Positions 1-9,998 of a DNA stretch of 64,000 nucleotides are shown here, piece after piece. The stretch lies in NCBI RefSeq assembly GCF_016863135.1, contig NZ_BOOH01000009.1, positions 119,785-183,784 on the forward strand. The letters run 5' to 3'. This DNA is from Planobispora longispora. Its GTDB lineage: Bacteria > Actinomycetota > Actinomycetes > Streptosporangiales > Streptosporangiaceae. The number at the start of each line of letters is the position of its first letter. Position 1 is the stretch's first letter. The notes under the pieces are model-generated. The model searched no databases and was not told the DNA's origin. It saw only the letters and a list, made by a program, of their open reading frames with translations. Position numbers and translations under genes: made by a program.

Positions 1-390
1 GAGATCGACATGGCCGGCCTGGCGAAGATCCCCGGCATCGTCAAGCAGGAGGTCAAGCCGCAGGTCCACACCTGGACCTTCCCCGACGGCCACTCCATCA
101 TCGTGCTCGCCGAGGGCCGCCTGATGAACCTGGGCTGCGCCACCGGCCACCCGTCGTTCGTCATGTCCAACTCGTTCACCAACCAGGTGATCGCCCAGAT
201 CGAGCTGTTCACCAAGACCGAGGAGTACCCGGTCGGCGTCTACGTGCTGCCCAAGCACCTGGACGAGAAGGTGGCCCGCCTCCACCTCGACGCGCTGGGC
301 GTGAAGCTCACCGAGCTCACCAAGGCCCAGGCCGACTACATCGGCGTCCCGGTCGAGGGCCCCTACAAGCCCGACCACTACCGCTACTAG
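1..390 (+). CDS. ahcY: S-adenosylhomocysteine hydrolase, C-terminal part
   Basis: The frame is open from the left edge, so only about 129 C-terminal residues are present. The enzyme splits S-adenosylhomocysteine into adenosine and homocysteine with bound NAD+, clearing the product of methyltransferases in the cytoplasm. The visible part has the conserved [21 protein letters not shown] block and ends in KPDHYRY. In the family this tail reaches into the NAD site of the neighbouring subunit through its Lys and Tyr. A hairpin terminator follows at 429-455, and a second, shorter homologue starts 194 bases downstream. The identity is near certain; the start lies outside the window. Confidence 0.96.
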   Translation, partial: EIDMAGLAKIPGIVKQEVKPQVHTWTFPDGHSIIVLAEGRLMNLGCATGHPSFVMSNSFTNQVIAQIELFTKTEEYPVGVYVLPKHLDEKVARLHLDALGVKLTELTKAQADYIGVPVEGPYKPDHYRY

Positions 391-428
391 GCCGTCAGGC
401 CGTAGCCGACACGAGACCGAATGCGCCG

Positions 429-455
429 GGGCCCTCGCAGACCTTGCGGGGGCCC
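429..455 (+). terminator. Hairpin terminator after ahcY
   Basis: Bases 429-439 (GGGCCCTCGCA) pair with 445-455 (TGCGGGGGCCC), leaving a five-base loop and one wobble pair. It lies 40 bases past the ahcY stop and lacks a T-tract, which is usual for high-GC actinomycete terminators. Confidence 0.6.
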
Positions 456-583
456 TCGGCCCATCCGAGGCGCGCGGGGCCCCACGGCCCTTCCCGGGCC
501 GTTGCGGACCGCCGTCCCGGCCCACGGGTCCACCGGGACGGCGCAGGGCTCACAGGGCCGTCGAGGGCTGTCAGGGGGAAGAC

Positions 584-1825
584 GTGGACAACGCGCTGAG
601 GGAGGCCGGGGAGCGCCGGATCGACTGGGCGACGCGGGCGATGCCGGTGCTCACCGCGATCGGGGCGCGGTTCGCGGCCGACCGGCCGCTGGAGGGCCTG
701 CGGATCGCCGCGTGCCTGCACGTGACCGCGGAGACCGCGGTGCTGATGGGCGCCCTGCGGGCCGGGGGCGCGGAGATCGCGCTGGCGGCCTCGAACCCCC
801 TGTCCACCCAGGACGACGTCGCCGAGGCGCTGGGTGAGTACGGGATCGCCGTCCACGCCCGGGCGGGGGTCGACCGGGACACCTACTACCGGCACATCCA
901 CCGGGCGCTCGACATCGCCCCGGAGATCGTCCTGGACGACGGCTGCGACCTGGTGAACATCCTGCACACCGAGCGGACCGAGCTGCTCGACGGGGTCGCC
1001 GGGGGATGCGAGGAGACCACGACCGGCATCATCAGGCTCCGGCAGATGGCCGCGGAGAAGGCGCTGCGGTTCCCGATGGTCGCGGTCAACGACACCCGCA
1101 CCAAGCGGATGTTCGACAACCGGTACGGCACCGGCCAGTCCACCCTCGACGGCATCATGCGCGCCACGAACACCCTGCTGGCGGGCAAGACCGTGGTGGT
1201 CGCCGGGTTCGGCTACTGCGGCCGGGGCGTGGCCGAGCGGGCCAGGGGGCTGGGCGCCCGGGTGGTGGTCACCGAGATCGACCCGGTCAAGGCCCTGGAC
1301 GCCTCGCTGCAGGGGTACGAGGTGCGGCCGATGGCCGGGGCCGCGCCCGTGGGGGACGTGTTCGTCACGGTCACCGGGAACCGGGACGTGATCAGGGGCG
1401 AGCACCTGGCCGCGATGAAGGACGGCGCGATCCTGGCCAACGCGGGCCACTTCGACGTCGAGATCGACGTGCGCGCCCTGGAGGAGCTGGCGCAGGCCGT
1501 CCACCACGGGGTGCGCCCGAACACCGACGAGTACGTCCTGGCCGACGGCCGCAGGCTCCTGCTGCTGGCCGAGGGGCGCCTGGTCAACCTGACGGCGGCG
1601 GAGGGGCATCCGGCCGCGGTCATGGACATGTCCTTCTCCGCGCAGGCGCTCGCGGTGGCGTGGCTGGCCCGGGAGCGCCCGCGGCTGGAGGCCGGGGTCT
1701 ACGACGTCCCCGAGGAGGTGGACGTGGAGGTGGCGCGCCTGAAGCTGGCGGCGACCGGGATCGAGGTGGACGAGCTGACCGGCGAGCAGGAGCGGTATCT
1801 CCACTCCTGGCGGGCCGGATCCTAG
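584..1825 (+). CDS. Second, short-type S-adenosylhomocysteine hydrolase
   Basis: A 413-residue homologue of SAH hydrolase directly downstream of the canonical gene. The GTG start is preceded by GGGGGAAG. Visible family features are the substrate-side block around NDTRTKRMFDNRYGTGQS, the NAD-binding loop GFGYCGRGVA, NAGHFDVEID, and the C-terminal LAEGRLVNLTAAEGHPAAVMD. It is shorter than the usual bacterial enzyme (about 460-490 residues) and ends in RAGS instead of K-x-x-x-YRY, so it lacks the tail that contacts the adjacent NAD site. Such short forms resemble archaeal and Thermotoga enzymes. It may hydrolyse SAH, or an analogue such as S-inosylhomocysteine; this is inference. It has its own ribosome binding site and is separated from ahcY by a terminator, so it may be transcribed independently. 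Confidence 0.85.
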   Translation: MDNALREAGERRIDWATRAMPVLTAIGARFAADRPLEGLRIAACLHVTAETAVLMGALRAGGAEIALAASNPLSTQDDVAEALGEYGIAVHARAGVDRDTYYRHIHRALDIAPEIVLDDGCDLVNILHTERTELLDGVAGGCEETTTGIIRLRQMAAEKALRFPMVAVNDTRTKRMFDNRYGTGQSTLDGIMRATNTLLAGKTVVVAGFGYCGRGVAERARGLGARVVVTEIDPVKALDASLQGYEVRPMAGAAPVGDVFVTVTGNRDVIRGEHLAAMKDGAILANAGHFDVEIDVRALEELAQAVHHGVRPNTDEYVLADGRRLLLLAEGRLVNLTAAEGHPAAVMDMSFSAQALAVAWLARERPRLEAGVYDVPEEVDVEVARLKLAATGIEVDELTGEQERYLHSWRAGS

Positions 1826-1841
1826 GATCCGCCTCCCGGCT

Positions 1842-1930
1842 GGGACCCGGCCCCGCCCGGCCGAGGCTCGGCCTCCGGCGAGGACCCGGCCCGGGTCTGG
1901 GCCCGGTCTCCGGTCAGGACCCGGTCCCGG
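1842..1930. repeat. Degenerate intergenic repeat between convergent genes
   Basis: The 120-base gap between the second SAH hydrolase and the DUF305 gene holds three similar blocks around ACCCGGCCC or ACCCGGTCC, near 1845, 1883 and 1919. A short hairpin (GGCCGA/TCGGCC, 1859-1873) could act as a bidirectional terminator. Confidence 0.4.
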
Positions 1931-1945
1931 CCGCCCGCACGGGGC

Positions 1946-2590
1946 CTACGACGCTCCCTGGATCTTGAGCATGCGGCGGATCTCGGCGGCCTGCGTGGAG
2001 CTGACGTCGTTCGCGAGCTCCCAGATCTTGATGTCCGACCCGCCGCCGATGACCTGCTGGGACATCGTGATCGCCCCCTGGTGGTGGGCGATCATCAGCT
2101 GGAGGAAGAGCCGGTCGAAGTCCTCGCCCGAGGCGGACTTCAGGGCCTCCATCTGCTCGGGGGAGGCCATCCCGGGCATGCTCCCGTGCCCGACGTGGTG
2201 GCCGGGAACCCGCTGTCCCTGCTGCTGCAGCCAGGAGGTCATGAACTGGATCTCCGGCGCCTGGGCGTCCTTGATGCGCGAGGCGAGACCCTTCAGCTCC
2301 GCCGACCCGGCGCGGGAGGGGGCCAGCAGCGCCATGTCCAGGGCCTGCCGGTGATGGACGATCATGTCCTGGACGTACTTCACGTCCACGGCGTTGACGA
2401 CCTGGGCGGGCACGAGCGTGGCGGCCTCCTCGGGGGCGGCCGTCCGGGCGGGCTCGCCGGGCCTGCCGGGGACGAGGATCGGCGCGGTCGACCCGGCGGC
2501 GGGCCGCCGCTCGGGCTCGGCGGTGCAGGCGGACAGGGACACGACGAGCGAGAGGGTGGCGATGGCCACGGGGATGAGCGCCGCGCGCAC
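1946..2590 (-). CDS. DUF305 lipoprotein
   Basis: A 214-residue exported lipoprotein. The GTG start has a good ribosome binding site (GAAGGAGG, six bases upstream). The N-terminus is a signal peptide ending in lipobox LSAC at about residues 19-22, followed by a Pro/Ala-rich linker. The DUF305 domain (about residues 65-214) has the family motifs YVQDMIVHHRQALDMA and LFLQLMIAHHQGAITM, two similar helical halves with paired histidines and acidic residues. The family is ferritin-like in fold and often linked to copper or other metal handling, but its biochemical role is unsettled. The middle segment GHHVGHGSMPGM is His/Met-rich, which fits metal binding. It is transcribed away from the LVIVD gene. 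Confidence 0.9.
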   Translation of the reverse strand: MRAALIPVAIATLSLVVSLSACTAEPERRPAAGSTAPILVPGRPGEPARTAAPEEAATLVPAQVVNAVDVKYVQDMIVHHRQALDMALLAPSRAGSAELKGLASRIKDAQAPEIQFMTSWLQQQGQRVPGHHVGHGSMPGMASPEQMEALKSASGEDFDRLFLQLMIAHHQGAITMSQQVIGGGSDIKIWELANDVSSTQAAEIRRMLKIQGAS

Positions 2591-2901
2591 CCGGCCTCCT
2601 TCGGGGTGGGGTCCGTGCCCTGCAACCTAACCCCAGAGGATCCGGCGGGTAAAGACGGGCGGTCCAGAAGGTTCCCGCGGCGGGGCGCCGACGGCGGACG
2701 CGGGCTCTGCCAGGGCTTCCCACGCCGCTCGGAGATCATCGTGTCGCGCGGCCGTAAACCGTATAACTGTCAACTGCCAGGGTAAAGGTGTCAAAGTAGA
2801 TGTTTCTCCTTACAGGGTGATGTCTGGTTCTTCTGACGGGTGAGGCTGACAATTTGGGTCGTTTCTGCGCGCTTTTTCTCCTTTCTCCCAGGAGGCCCCG
2901 A
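2591..2901. promoter_or_regulatory. Divergent intergenic region
   Basis: About 310 bases between the DUF305 gene (leftward) and the LVIVD-repeat gene (rightward). It is the more A/T-rich stretch here, from about 2750 to 2885, and must hold both promoters. No individual promoter element could be assigned with confidence and no gene was seen in it. Confidence 0.4.
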
Positions 2902-4290
2902 GTGCTCACCCTCCGAAGAACCGGCCGCGCCCTCGTGACGGCCGCGGCCGCCATCGCGTTACTCGCGCCCGCCGTGCCGGCCCAGGCGGCGGAGATCCCG
3001 CCGCCGGACCAGATCGTCACCAGCCCCAACGTCTCCCACGTGAAGACGGTGGCCAAGCCCGAGGGGCTGACGACCACCATCAACACCGACATCGCCTTCC
3101 AGGACGGTTACGCCTACGTCGGCAACTACGGCGGCTTCGCCATCTACGACGTCCGCGACCCGAAGCAGGCCAAGGTCGTCAGCACCGTCGTCTGCCCCGG
3201 CTCGCAGATGGACGTGTCGGTCTACGGCGACCTCCTCTTCAGCGCCGTCGACTCCTCCCGCAACAACGACTCCTGCAGCAGCACCGCGCAGGACGCGTCG
3301 ATCAAGGAGTCGTGGGAGGGCGTCCGGATCTTCGACATCAGCGACAAGGCCAACCCGAGGTACATCAAGTCCGTCGAGACCAACTGCGGCTCGCACACCC
3401 TGACCCTGGTCCCGGGCAAGGGCTGGGACCGGCGGCGCAACGTCTACCTCTACGTCTCCTCCTACCGGCCGGCCGCCAACTTCCCGGACTGCCAGCCGCC
3501 GCATGACAAGATCTCCGTCATCAAGGTGCCGCTCAGGAACCCGGAGGCCGCCGCCGTCGCCGCCACCCCCGTGGTCTTCCCCGACGGCGGCAACGAGACC
3601 CAGCCGGGCCTGCTGCTGCCCACCAGCGGCTGCCACGACATCACCGTCTACGCCGAGAAGGACATCGCCGCGGGCGCCTGCATGGGCGACGGCGTGCTCT
3701 TCGACATCTCCGACCGGCTGAACCCGGTGGTGACGGCCCGGGTCACCGACCCGAACTTCGCGTTCTGGCACTCGGCGACGTTCAACAACTCGGCCACCAA
3801 GGTCGTCTTCACCGACGAGCTGGGCGGCGGCAGCGGAGCCACCTGCAACGAGGCCACCGGCCCGAACCGGGGCGCCGACGCCATCTACGACATCGTCAAG
3901 GGCCAGCTCGTCTTCAAGAGCTACTTCAAGATCTCCCGCCACCAGGCCGACAACGAGAACTGCGTCGCCCACAACGGCTCGCTGATCCCGGTCAAGGGCA
4001 AGGACATCATGGTCCAGGCCTGGTACCAGGGCGGCATCTCGATCTGGGACTTCACCGACTCGACCAGCCCGAGGGAGATCGGGTTCTTCGAGCGCGGGCC
4101 GGAGACCACCCCCGGCGGGGGCGGCATCTGGTCGGCCTACTACTACAACGGTTACATCTACGGCAGCGACTTCCACAAGGGACTCGACATCGTCTCGATC
4201 AAGGACAGGCTCACCGACCCGGCGCGCAGGGTCCGCGTGAACCGGCTGAACGTGCAGACGCAGGAGTCCTACCACGGCCACCACTGGTAA
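2902..4290 (+). CDS. Secreted LVIVD-repeat protein
   Basis: A 462-residue exported protein. I chose the GTG at 2902 because AGGAGG lies at 2890-2895, six bases upstream, and the N-terminus then reads as a signal peptide ending AVPAQAA; a TTG at 2854 would add 16 residues without a ribosome binding site. The mature protein has repeated blades such as YVGNYGGFAIYDVRDPKQAKVVS, VRIFDISDKANPRYIKSVE and ISIWDFTDSTSPREIGFF. This is the LVIVD repeat, predicted to form a beta-propeller. Several cysteines suggest disulfides outside the cell. Its function is unknown, perhaps binding or scaffolding. A strong hairpin follows the stop. Confidence 0.88.
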   Translation: MLTLRRTGRALVTAAAAIALLAPAVPAQAAEIPPPDQIVTSPNVSHVKTVAKPEGLTTTINTDIAFQDGYAYVGNYGGFAIYDVRDPKQAKVVSTVVCPGSQMDVSVYGDLLFSAVDSSRNNDSCSSTAQDASIKESWEGVRIFDISDKANPRYIKSVETNCGSHTLTLVPGKGWDRRRNVYLYVSSYRPAANFPDCQPPHDKISVIKVPLRNPEAAAVAATPVVFPDGGNETQPGLLLPTSGCHDITVYAEKDIAAGACMGDGVLFDISDRLNPVVTARVTDPNFAFWHSATFNNSATKVVFTDELGGGSGATCNEATGPNRGADAIYDIVKGQLVFKSYFKISRHQADNENCVAHNGSLIPVKGKDIMVQAWYQGGISIWDFTDSTSPREIGFFERGPETTPGGGGIWSAYYYNGYIYGSDFHKGLDIVSIKDRLTDPARRVRVNRLNVQTQESYHGHHW

Positions 4291-4307
4291 CCGGCCGCGG
4301 CGGACAT

Positions 4308-4338
4308 GAGGGGGCGGCGGGCATCCCGCCGCCCCCTC
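4308..4338. terminator. Bidirectional hairpin terminator
   Basis: A perfect 14-base-pair stem (GAGGGGGCGGCGGG with CCCGCCGCCCCCTC) and a three-base loop, in the 64-base gap between the convergent LVIVD and RDD genes. It can serve both strands. Confidence 0.85.
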
Positions 4339-4354
4339 GGCGTGCTCGCGGGTC

Positions 4355-5221
4355 TCAGGCGGGCGGCGCGAAACCCCCGCCCGCGGGGCCGTGCGGCCGG
4401 GCGGGCCGCCCGGGCACGGCGGCGTAGGACGGCTGGACGGGGAGGTACGGCGCCGCGGCGGCGGTGCGAGCGGAGGCGCGGCGCAGCAGCCGCTGCAGAT
4501 GACGCTCGCGGCGCTCGGCCAGGACGGCCGAGATGTAGGCGTGCGGCGGCACACCCGGCGGCGGGGGCGGGGAGACGAAGGCGGCCATCCGGGCCGCGAC
4601 CCGCGTCCCCATCTCGTGCTGGACGGCGGGGGAGAGATCGCGCTGGCGCGCGAGGTACTGCCGGGCGGTGTGGATCAGGTCCTCCGGCAGCTGGGACAGC
4701 TCCAGCCGCGCCGCCCACCCGGCCAGCTGCGGCGGCATCTGCGGGGGCGGGCCCGCGTTCCGCGGGCCGCGCTCGGAGATCACCATCGTCCCGGCGAAGA
4801 CGTCGCCGAGCCGCTTGCCCTTGGGGGAGACGAGCGAGCAGATGACGGCCGGGCCGCCGCTCAGGGTGTAGACCTCGACGAATCCCGCCAGCGCCCGGAA
4901 GAGCGCCTGCCGGAACAGCTCGGGGCTGCCGTCGTCTCCCACCACCCGCAGCCCGAAGGCGAGCTTGCCCAGGGTGCGCCCGCGGGTCAGCGTCTCCGTC
5001 AGCACCGGGTATCCGACGAACACCAGCACCGTGAACAGGATCAGGAGCGCCGTCAGCAGCGCGGAGTCCACGACGGTGATGGTGCTGGACAGGAGGAAGT
5101 AGACGGCGATCATCGCCACCGTCTGGACGAGGAAGTCGAGCAGGAATGCCGCCACCCTGATCGGCAACTGCGCGATCTGCACATCGACGACGACCGCGTC
5201 ACCAGTTACCAGATCGGACAC
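4355..5221 (-). CDS. RDD family membrane protein
   Basis: A membrane protein with an N-terminal RDD domain: three or four hydrophobic segments from about residue 15 to 140, with the motif RVAAFLLDFLVQ carrying the Arg-Asp signature, then RTLGKLAFGLRVV. The C-terminal half is cytoplasmic, charged, and ends in a Pro/Ala-rich tail. I place the start at the GTG at 5221 (VSDLVTGDAVVVDVQIAQ, 288 residues). An ATG at 5308 would run into the divergent SpoIIM gene, which starts at 5301. RDD proteins have been linked to transport and stress, but the role is not established. In actinomycetes this gene commonly sits beside the SpoIIM, DUF58, MoxR and DUF4350 genes found here. Confidence 0.88.
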   Translation of the reverse strand: MSDLVTGDAVVVDVQIAQLPIRVAAFLLDFLVQTVAMIAVYFLLSSTITVVDSALLTALLILFTVLVFVGYPVLTETLTRGRTLGKLAFGLRVVGDDGSPELFRQALFRALAGFVEVYTLSGGPAVICSLVSPKGKRLGDVFAGTMVISERGPRNAGPPPQMPPQLAGWAARLELSQLPEDLIHTARQYLARQRDLSPAVQHEMGTRVAARMAAFVSPPPPPGVPPHAYISAVLAERRERHLQRLLRRASARTAAAAPYLPVQPSYAAVPGRPARPHGPAGGGFAPPA

Positions 5222-5300
5222 ACCGTCGACCTTACCGTCTGCCGCGAACCGCGGAGATGCCGCGTGGCGGTTTCCGGAGCGCGGACAATAGGCTCGGAAC

Positions 5301-6293
5301 GTGGACATCGATGCATTCGTGACCGCCCATCAGCCGACATGGGACCGCCTGGAGCAGCTGGTGAAGCGGCGCCGGTCCCTCGACGGGGCCGAGATCGACG
5401 AGCTGGTCGAGCTCTACCAGCGGGTCGCGACGCACCTGTCCATCGTGCGCTCGTCGTCACGCGACCCTCTGCTGGTCGGGCGGCTCTCGTCCCTGGTCGC
5501 CAGGGCCCGCTCGGCCGTCACGGGGGCGCACGCCCCCGCCTGGCGGGAGTTCGCCAGGTTCTGGACGGTCTCCTTCCCGGTCGTCGCCTACCGGGCCTGG
5601 CGCTGGTGGCTGGGGGCGACGCTCGTCTCGACGGCGATCGCCGTGATCATGGGGGCGTGGGTGGTGAGCAGCCCCGAGGTGCAGGCGGCCGTCGGCACCC
5701 CCGAGGAGATCCGCCAGCTCGTCGAGCACGACTTCGCCGACTACTACAGCGAGAACCCCGCGGGCTCCTTCGCCGCGCAGGTGTGGGTGAACAACGCCTG
5801 GGTGGCGGCGCAGTGCATCGCGTTCTCCGTCCTGCTGGGCGTCCCCATCCTGTACGTCCTGCTGATGAACGCGCTCAACGTCGGGGTCACCGGAGGCGTG
5901 ATGATCGCGGCGGGCAAGGGCGACGTCTTCTTCGGGCTGATCACCCCGCACGGACTGCTGGAGCTCACCGCCGTGTTCCTCGCGGCCGGGGTGGGCCTGC
6001 GGCTCGGCTGGACCGCGATCGATCCGGGACCGCGACCGCGCGGGCAGGCGCTGGGCGAGCAGGGGCGCGCGGTCGTGAGCGCCGCGCTCGGCCTGGTCGT
6101 CGTGCTGCTCGTCTCGGGCCTGATCGAGGCGCTGGTCACACCCTCCCCGCTGCCCACCTGGGCGCGCATCGGCATCGGGGTGGCCGCCGAGGTCGTCTTC
6201 ATCGCCTACATCGTGTACTTCGGGCGCCGGGCCGCCCGCGAGGGGGAGAGCGGCGACGTCGAGCGAGCCCCGGACGTCGCCCCCGCGTCCTGA
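5301..6293 (+). CDS. SpoIIM/DUF95 family membrane protein
   Basis: A 330-residue integral membrane protein of the stage II sporulation protein M family. After an N-terminal helical cytoplasmic part (about residues 1-95, MDIDAFVTAHQPTWDRLEQL) come about five or six membrane segments, with the family motif NALNVGVTGGVMIAAGKGDVFFG and LITPHGLLELTAVFLAAGVGLRLG. In Bacillus, SpoIIM acts with SpoIID and SpoIIP in septal wall remodelling; the actinobacterial relatives are not necessarily sporulation proteins. It diverges from the RDD gene with an 80-base gap, so the two probably share a control region. It converges on the DUF58 operon. Confidence 0.88.
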   Translation: MDIDAFVTAHQPTWDRLEQLVKRRRSLDGAEIDELVELYQRVATHLSIVRSSSRDPLLVGRLSSLVARARSAVTGAHAPAWREFARFWTVSFPVVAYRAWRWWLGATLVSTAIAVIMGAWVVSSPEVQAAVGTPEEIRQLVEHDFADYYSENPAGSFAAQVWVNNAWVAAQCIAFSVLLGVPILYVLLMNALNVGVTGGVMIAAGKGDVFFGLITPHGLLELTAVFLAAGVGLRLGWTAIDPGPRPRGQALGEQGRAVVSAALGLVVVLLVSGLIEALVTPSPLPTWARIGIGVAAEVVFIAYIVYFGRRAAREGESGDVERAPDVAPAS

Positions 6294-6317
6294 TCGCGTC
6301 GTCCTCCGAGCATCAGC

Positions 6318-6417
6318 GCTTCAGAGCCGTCCCGCGGCCTGGCCGCGTCGTCCCCGACCTCGGCCGTCCCGCGGCGGACCACGTCGTCCCCCGGGCTTCA
6401 GAGCCGTCCCGCGGCCT
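6318..6417. repeat. 23-bp direct repeat at the 3' end of the DUF58 gene
   Basis: GCTTCAGAGCCGTCCCGCGG followed by CCT occurs identically at 6318-6340 and 6395-6417, 77 bases apart. The second copy contains the stop and last codons of the DUF58 gene; the first lies in the intergenic space. It looks like a duplicated gene end. Confidence 0.9.
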
Positions 6418-7719
6418 TCAGCGCCAGGTAGGCGTCGGCGAGGGCGGGGGCGAGCTGCTCGGGGAGGGCGTCGACGACCTCGACGCCGTGCTGCCGCAGC
6501 CGCGCCGTCATCCGCCGCCGGCCGCTCCGCAGGTACTCGGCGGCGGCCGCGTCGTAGACCTCCTCCAGCGTCCCCCTGCCCTCGGCCATCGCGGCGACCC
6601 GCGGGTCGGAGACCGCGGCCAGCAGGACCAGGTGCCGGGAGGCCAGCTGCGGGAGCACCGGGAGCAGGCCCTCCTCCAGCGCCGCCGGGTTCAGGTCGGT
6701 GAGCACCACCACCAGGCAGCGGTGCGCCGCCCTGGCGATGATCGCCGCGACCATGTCCTCGGCGTCGGCCTCGACCAGCTCCGCCTCGATCGGCGCCATG
6801 GCGTTCACCATGACCGACAGCAGCTCGGTCCGGGACGCCCCGGAAACCCAGGAGCGGACGGTCCGGTCGTGGGCGAGGAAGTCCACCCGGTCCCCGGCCC
6901 GGGCCGCCAGCGCGGCCAGCAGCAGGGCGGCGTCCATCGACCAGTCGAGCCGCGGCCAGCCGGACGGGTCGCCGGAGGCCGGGTCCACCCCGACGCGCCC
7001 CGCCGAGGTGCGGCTGGTGTCGAGCACGATCAGCACGCGCCGGTCCCGCTCCGGACGCCAGGTCCGCACCACGACGTCGTTGCGCCTGGCCGTCGCCCGC
7101 CAGTCGATGGAGCGTACGTCGTCACCCGCCACGTACTCTCGCAGCGAGTCGAACTCGGTGCCCTGCCCGCGGATCAGGACGGGGTTGCGACCCTCCAGCT
7201 CGCGCAGCCGGGAGAGCTTGGCGGGCAGGTGGGTGCGGCTCAGGAACGGCGGCAGCACCCGGATCGTCCACGGCACGGCGTGCGAGCCCTGCCGCGCGGC
7301 CAGGCCCAGCGGGCCCACCGAGCGCACGGTGACCCCGGCGGACTCCCGGTCGCCCCGCCGCGACGGGGTCAGCGTGGTGACCACCCTGCGGCGCTCGCCG
7401 GCGGGGACGTCCAGGGCCTGCCGCCGGGGCTGCGCGCGGGCGCTGGGCGGCCAGGCGTCCCTGATGAGCCCGCGCACCCGCCGGCGCCCCGGGTTCGCCA
7501 CGGTCAGCGTCACCTGGACCGCGTCGCCGAGCCGTACCCTGCTCTCTCCCGAGCGCTCCAGCCGCAGCTCGCGGACGCTCCCGGCGAGCAGCAGGTCCAC
7601 CACGACCAGAGCCGCCAGGAGCAGCAGCAGTCCGGCCACGGCCAGGCCCGGCTCCGGGGCGAACAGCACCACGATCGCGCTCAGGGCCGCCAGCAGCCCC
7701 GTGCGTCCGGTGAGCGCCA

Positions 7720-7720
<1 letters not shown>
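6398..7720 (-). CDS. DUF58 domain protein
   Basis: A 440-residue protein with two N-terminal membrane helices (LLAALSAIVVLFAPEPGLAV and LLLLAALVVVDLLLAG), a beta-rich middle domain, and a C-terminal DUF58/von Willebrand A-like region. The DUF58 core is visible as EFDSLREYVAGDDVRSIDWRA, followed by the MIDAS-like VLIVLDTSRTS. DUF58 proteins are regular partners of MoxR AAA ATPases, and the pair is thought to act as a chaperone or metal-insertion device. Its ATG overlaps the MoxR stop as TGATG, so translation is coupled. It is the last gene of a five-gene leftward operon. Confidence 0.93.
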
Positions 7721-8750
<1,030 letters not shown>

Positions 8751-8754
<4 letters not shown>

Positions 8755-9998
8755 GAGTCTCGTACCTGCCTTTCGAGGATGTCGAGGTCTCCGGCCAGTG
8801 CCACGAGCCCCGCGTCGTCCAGGGGCGCCGCACCGTACAGTACGGCTCCCGCCTGCTGAGCATCTTGCCCCGTCCGCATGGCGACGGCCGCCACGACCCC
8901 CGCGGGCGTGACCTCTCCCGCCAGCCCGAGGCGCGGCACGATCCGCTCCAGCGCCGCGGTCCGCAGGGCCGCCGCCGCCCGGTCGCGGGCCTTGCGGGAC
9001 CGGTAGAGGCGTCCCCGCCCCTCCGCGGTCTCGGACGCGCGCACGACGACCGGGAGCCGCTCGGCCACCACCGGGCCGAGCCTGCGGCCCCGCCAGAGCG
9101 CCACCAGGAAGGCGGCGACGAGCAGGTGCAGGGCGGCCCACTTGACCCCGGCCGGGATCAGGTCCTGCAAGGAGGCCTGTTCTCCGTCCCACTGGAACTG
9201 CGGCGCCGAGGGCACCAGCCAGACCACCGCCGGCCGGCTCCCGGCCAGGTTCATGGCGAGGGCGGCGTCGCCGTCCTCGGCCAGCCGCCGGTTGGTCATG
9301 AACTCGCCGGAGCCCAGGACGGTGACCGTCCTGCCGTCGGCGGCGCCGGAGATCAGGCTGCCGTTGTAGCAGCCGGTCCAGCCCCGGGGCGGGTTGTAGG
9401 AGGTTCCGCCGATCATGACGGTGCCCGCCTTCACGGCGGCCGGGACCTCGCACTCCGGCGCCCGGGACTTCACGTCCGTCAGCGCGCCCGCCGAGACGCC
9501 GGGGGCGAGCTCCTGCAACGCCTGGGTCACGGGCTCGACGAGCAGCCGGTCGCCGGGCAGCGAGTCGATCTCCCGCAGCAGGTTCTCGTCGGCGAGGAAC
9601 TCGGTCCGGCCCACCAGCAGCAGCGAGCCGGGCACGGCCAGGGCGCGGGCCTCGCCGACGGTGCGCGCGGGCCGTACGTCGACTCCCTGGTCACGCAGGA
9701 GCTGGACCAGCGCGTGCGCGCCGCCCGGCGCCGTGGCCTCGGGGTCGAGGTAGCCGCCGGGACGCGGCTGGGAGAGCACGACGGTCGCCGTGACGAAAAC
9801 GATCATGACGGCCAGGACGCCCAGCGTCCCCCGCCAGCGCCGCCAGATGTCGGCCGCGCGCGGGGACGTGGACGCGCTCGCCGCGCCGCCGGCCGGCGGC
9901 GGGACGGGGGCGCCCGGCACGGCGGGGGAGGCCGAGGCGCCGGTCACAGGGGAGGCGGAGCCGGTCGCGGGGGAGGGCGCGGGCGCGTCCGGGGTCAC
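8751..9998 (-). CDS. DUF4350 domain membrane protein
   Basis: About 415 residues. A Pro/Ala-rich cytoplasmic head (about 50 residues) is followed by a membrane helix (TLGVLAVMIVFVTATVVL), an extracytoplasmic DUF4350 domain starting GGAHALVQLLRDQGVDVRPA, with a Rossmann-like part including SLLLVGRTEFL and VTVLGSGEFMTN. A second helix near WAALHLLVAAFLVALWRGRRLG and a cytoplasmic tail complete it. The topology resembles periplasmic glutamine-amidotransferase-like domains of unknown role. Start and stop overlap its neighbours by four bases (GTGA) on both sides, which indicates tight translational coupling. It is a fixed partner of MoxR and DUF58 in actinomycetes. Confidence 0.9.

Noticed and set aside
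395..1804. Long open frame on the minus strand across the second SAH hydrolase
   Set aside because: It is the antisense shadow of a recognisable enzyme, rich in Arg/Pro/Gly/His as expected from high-GC codon bias, and has no family features.
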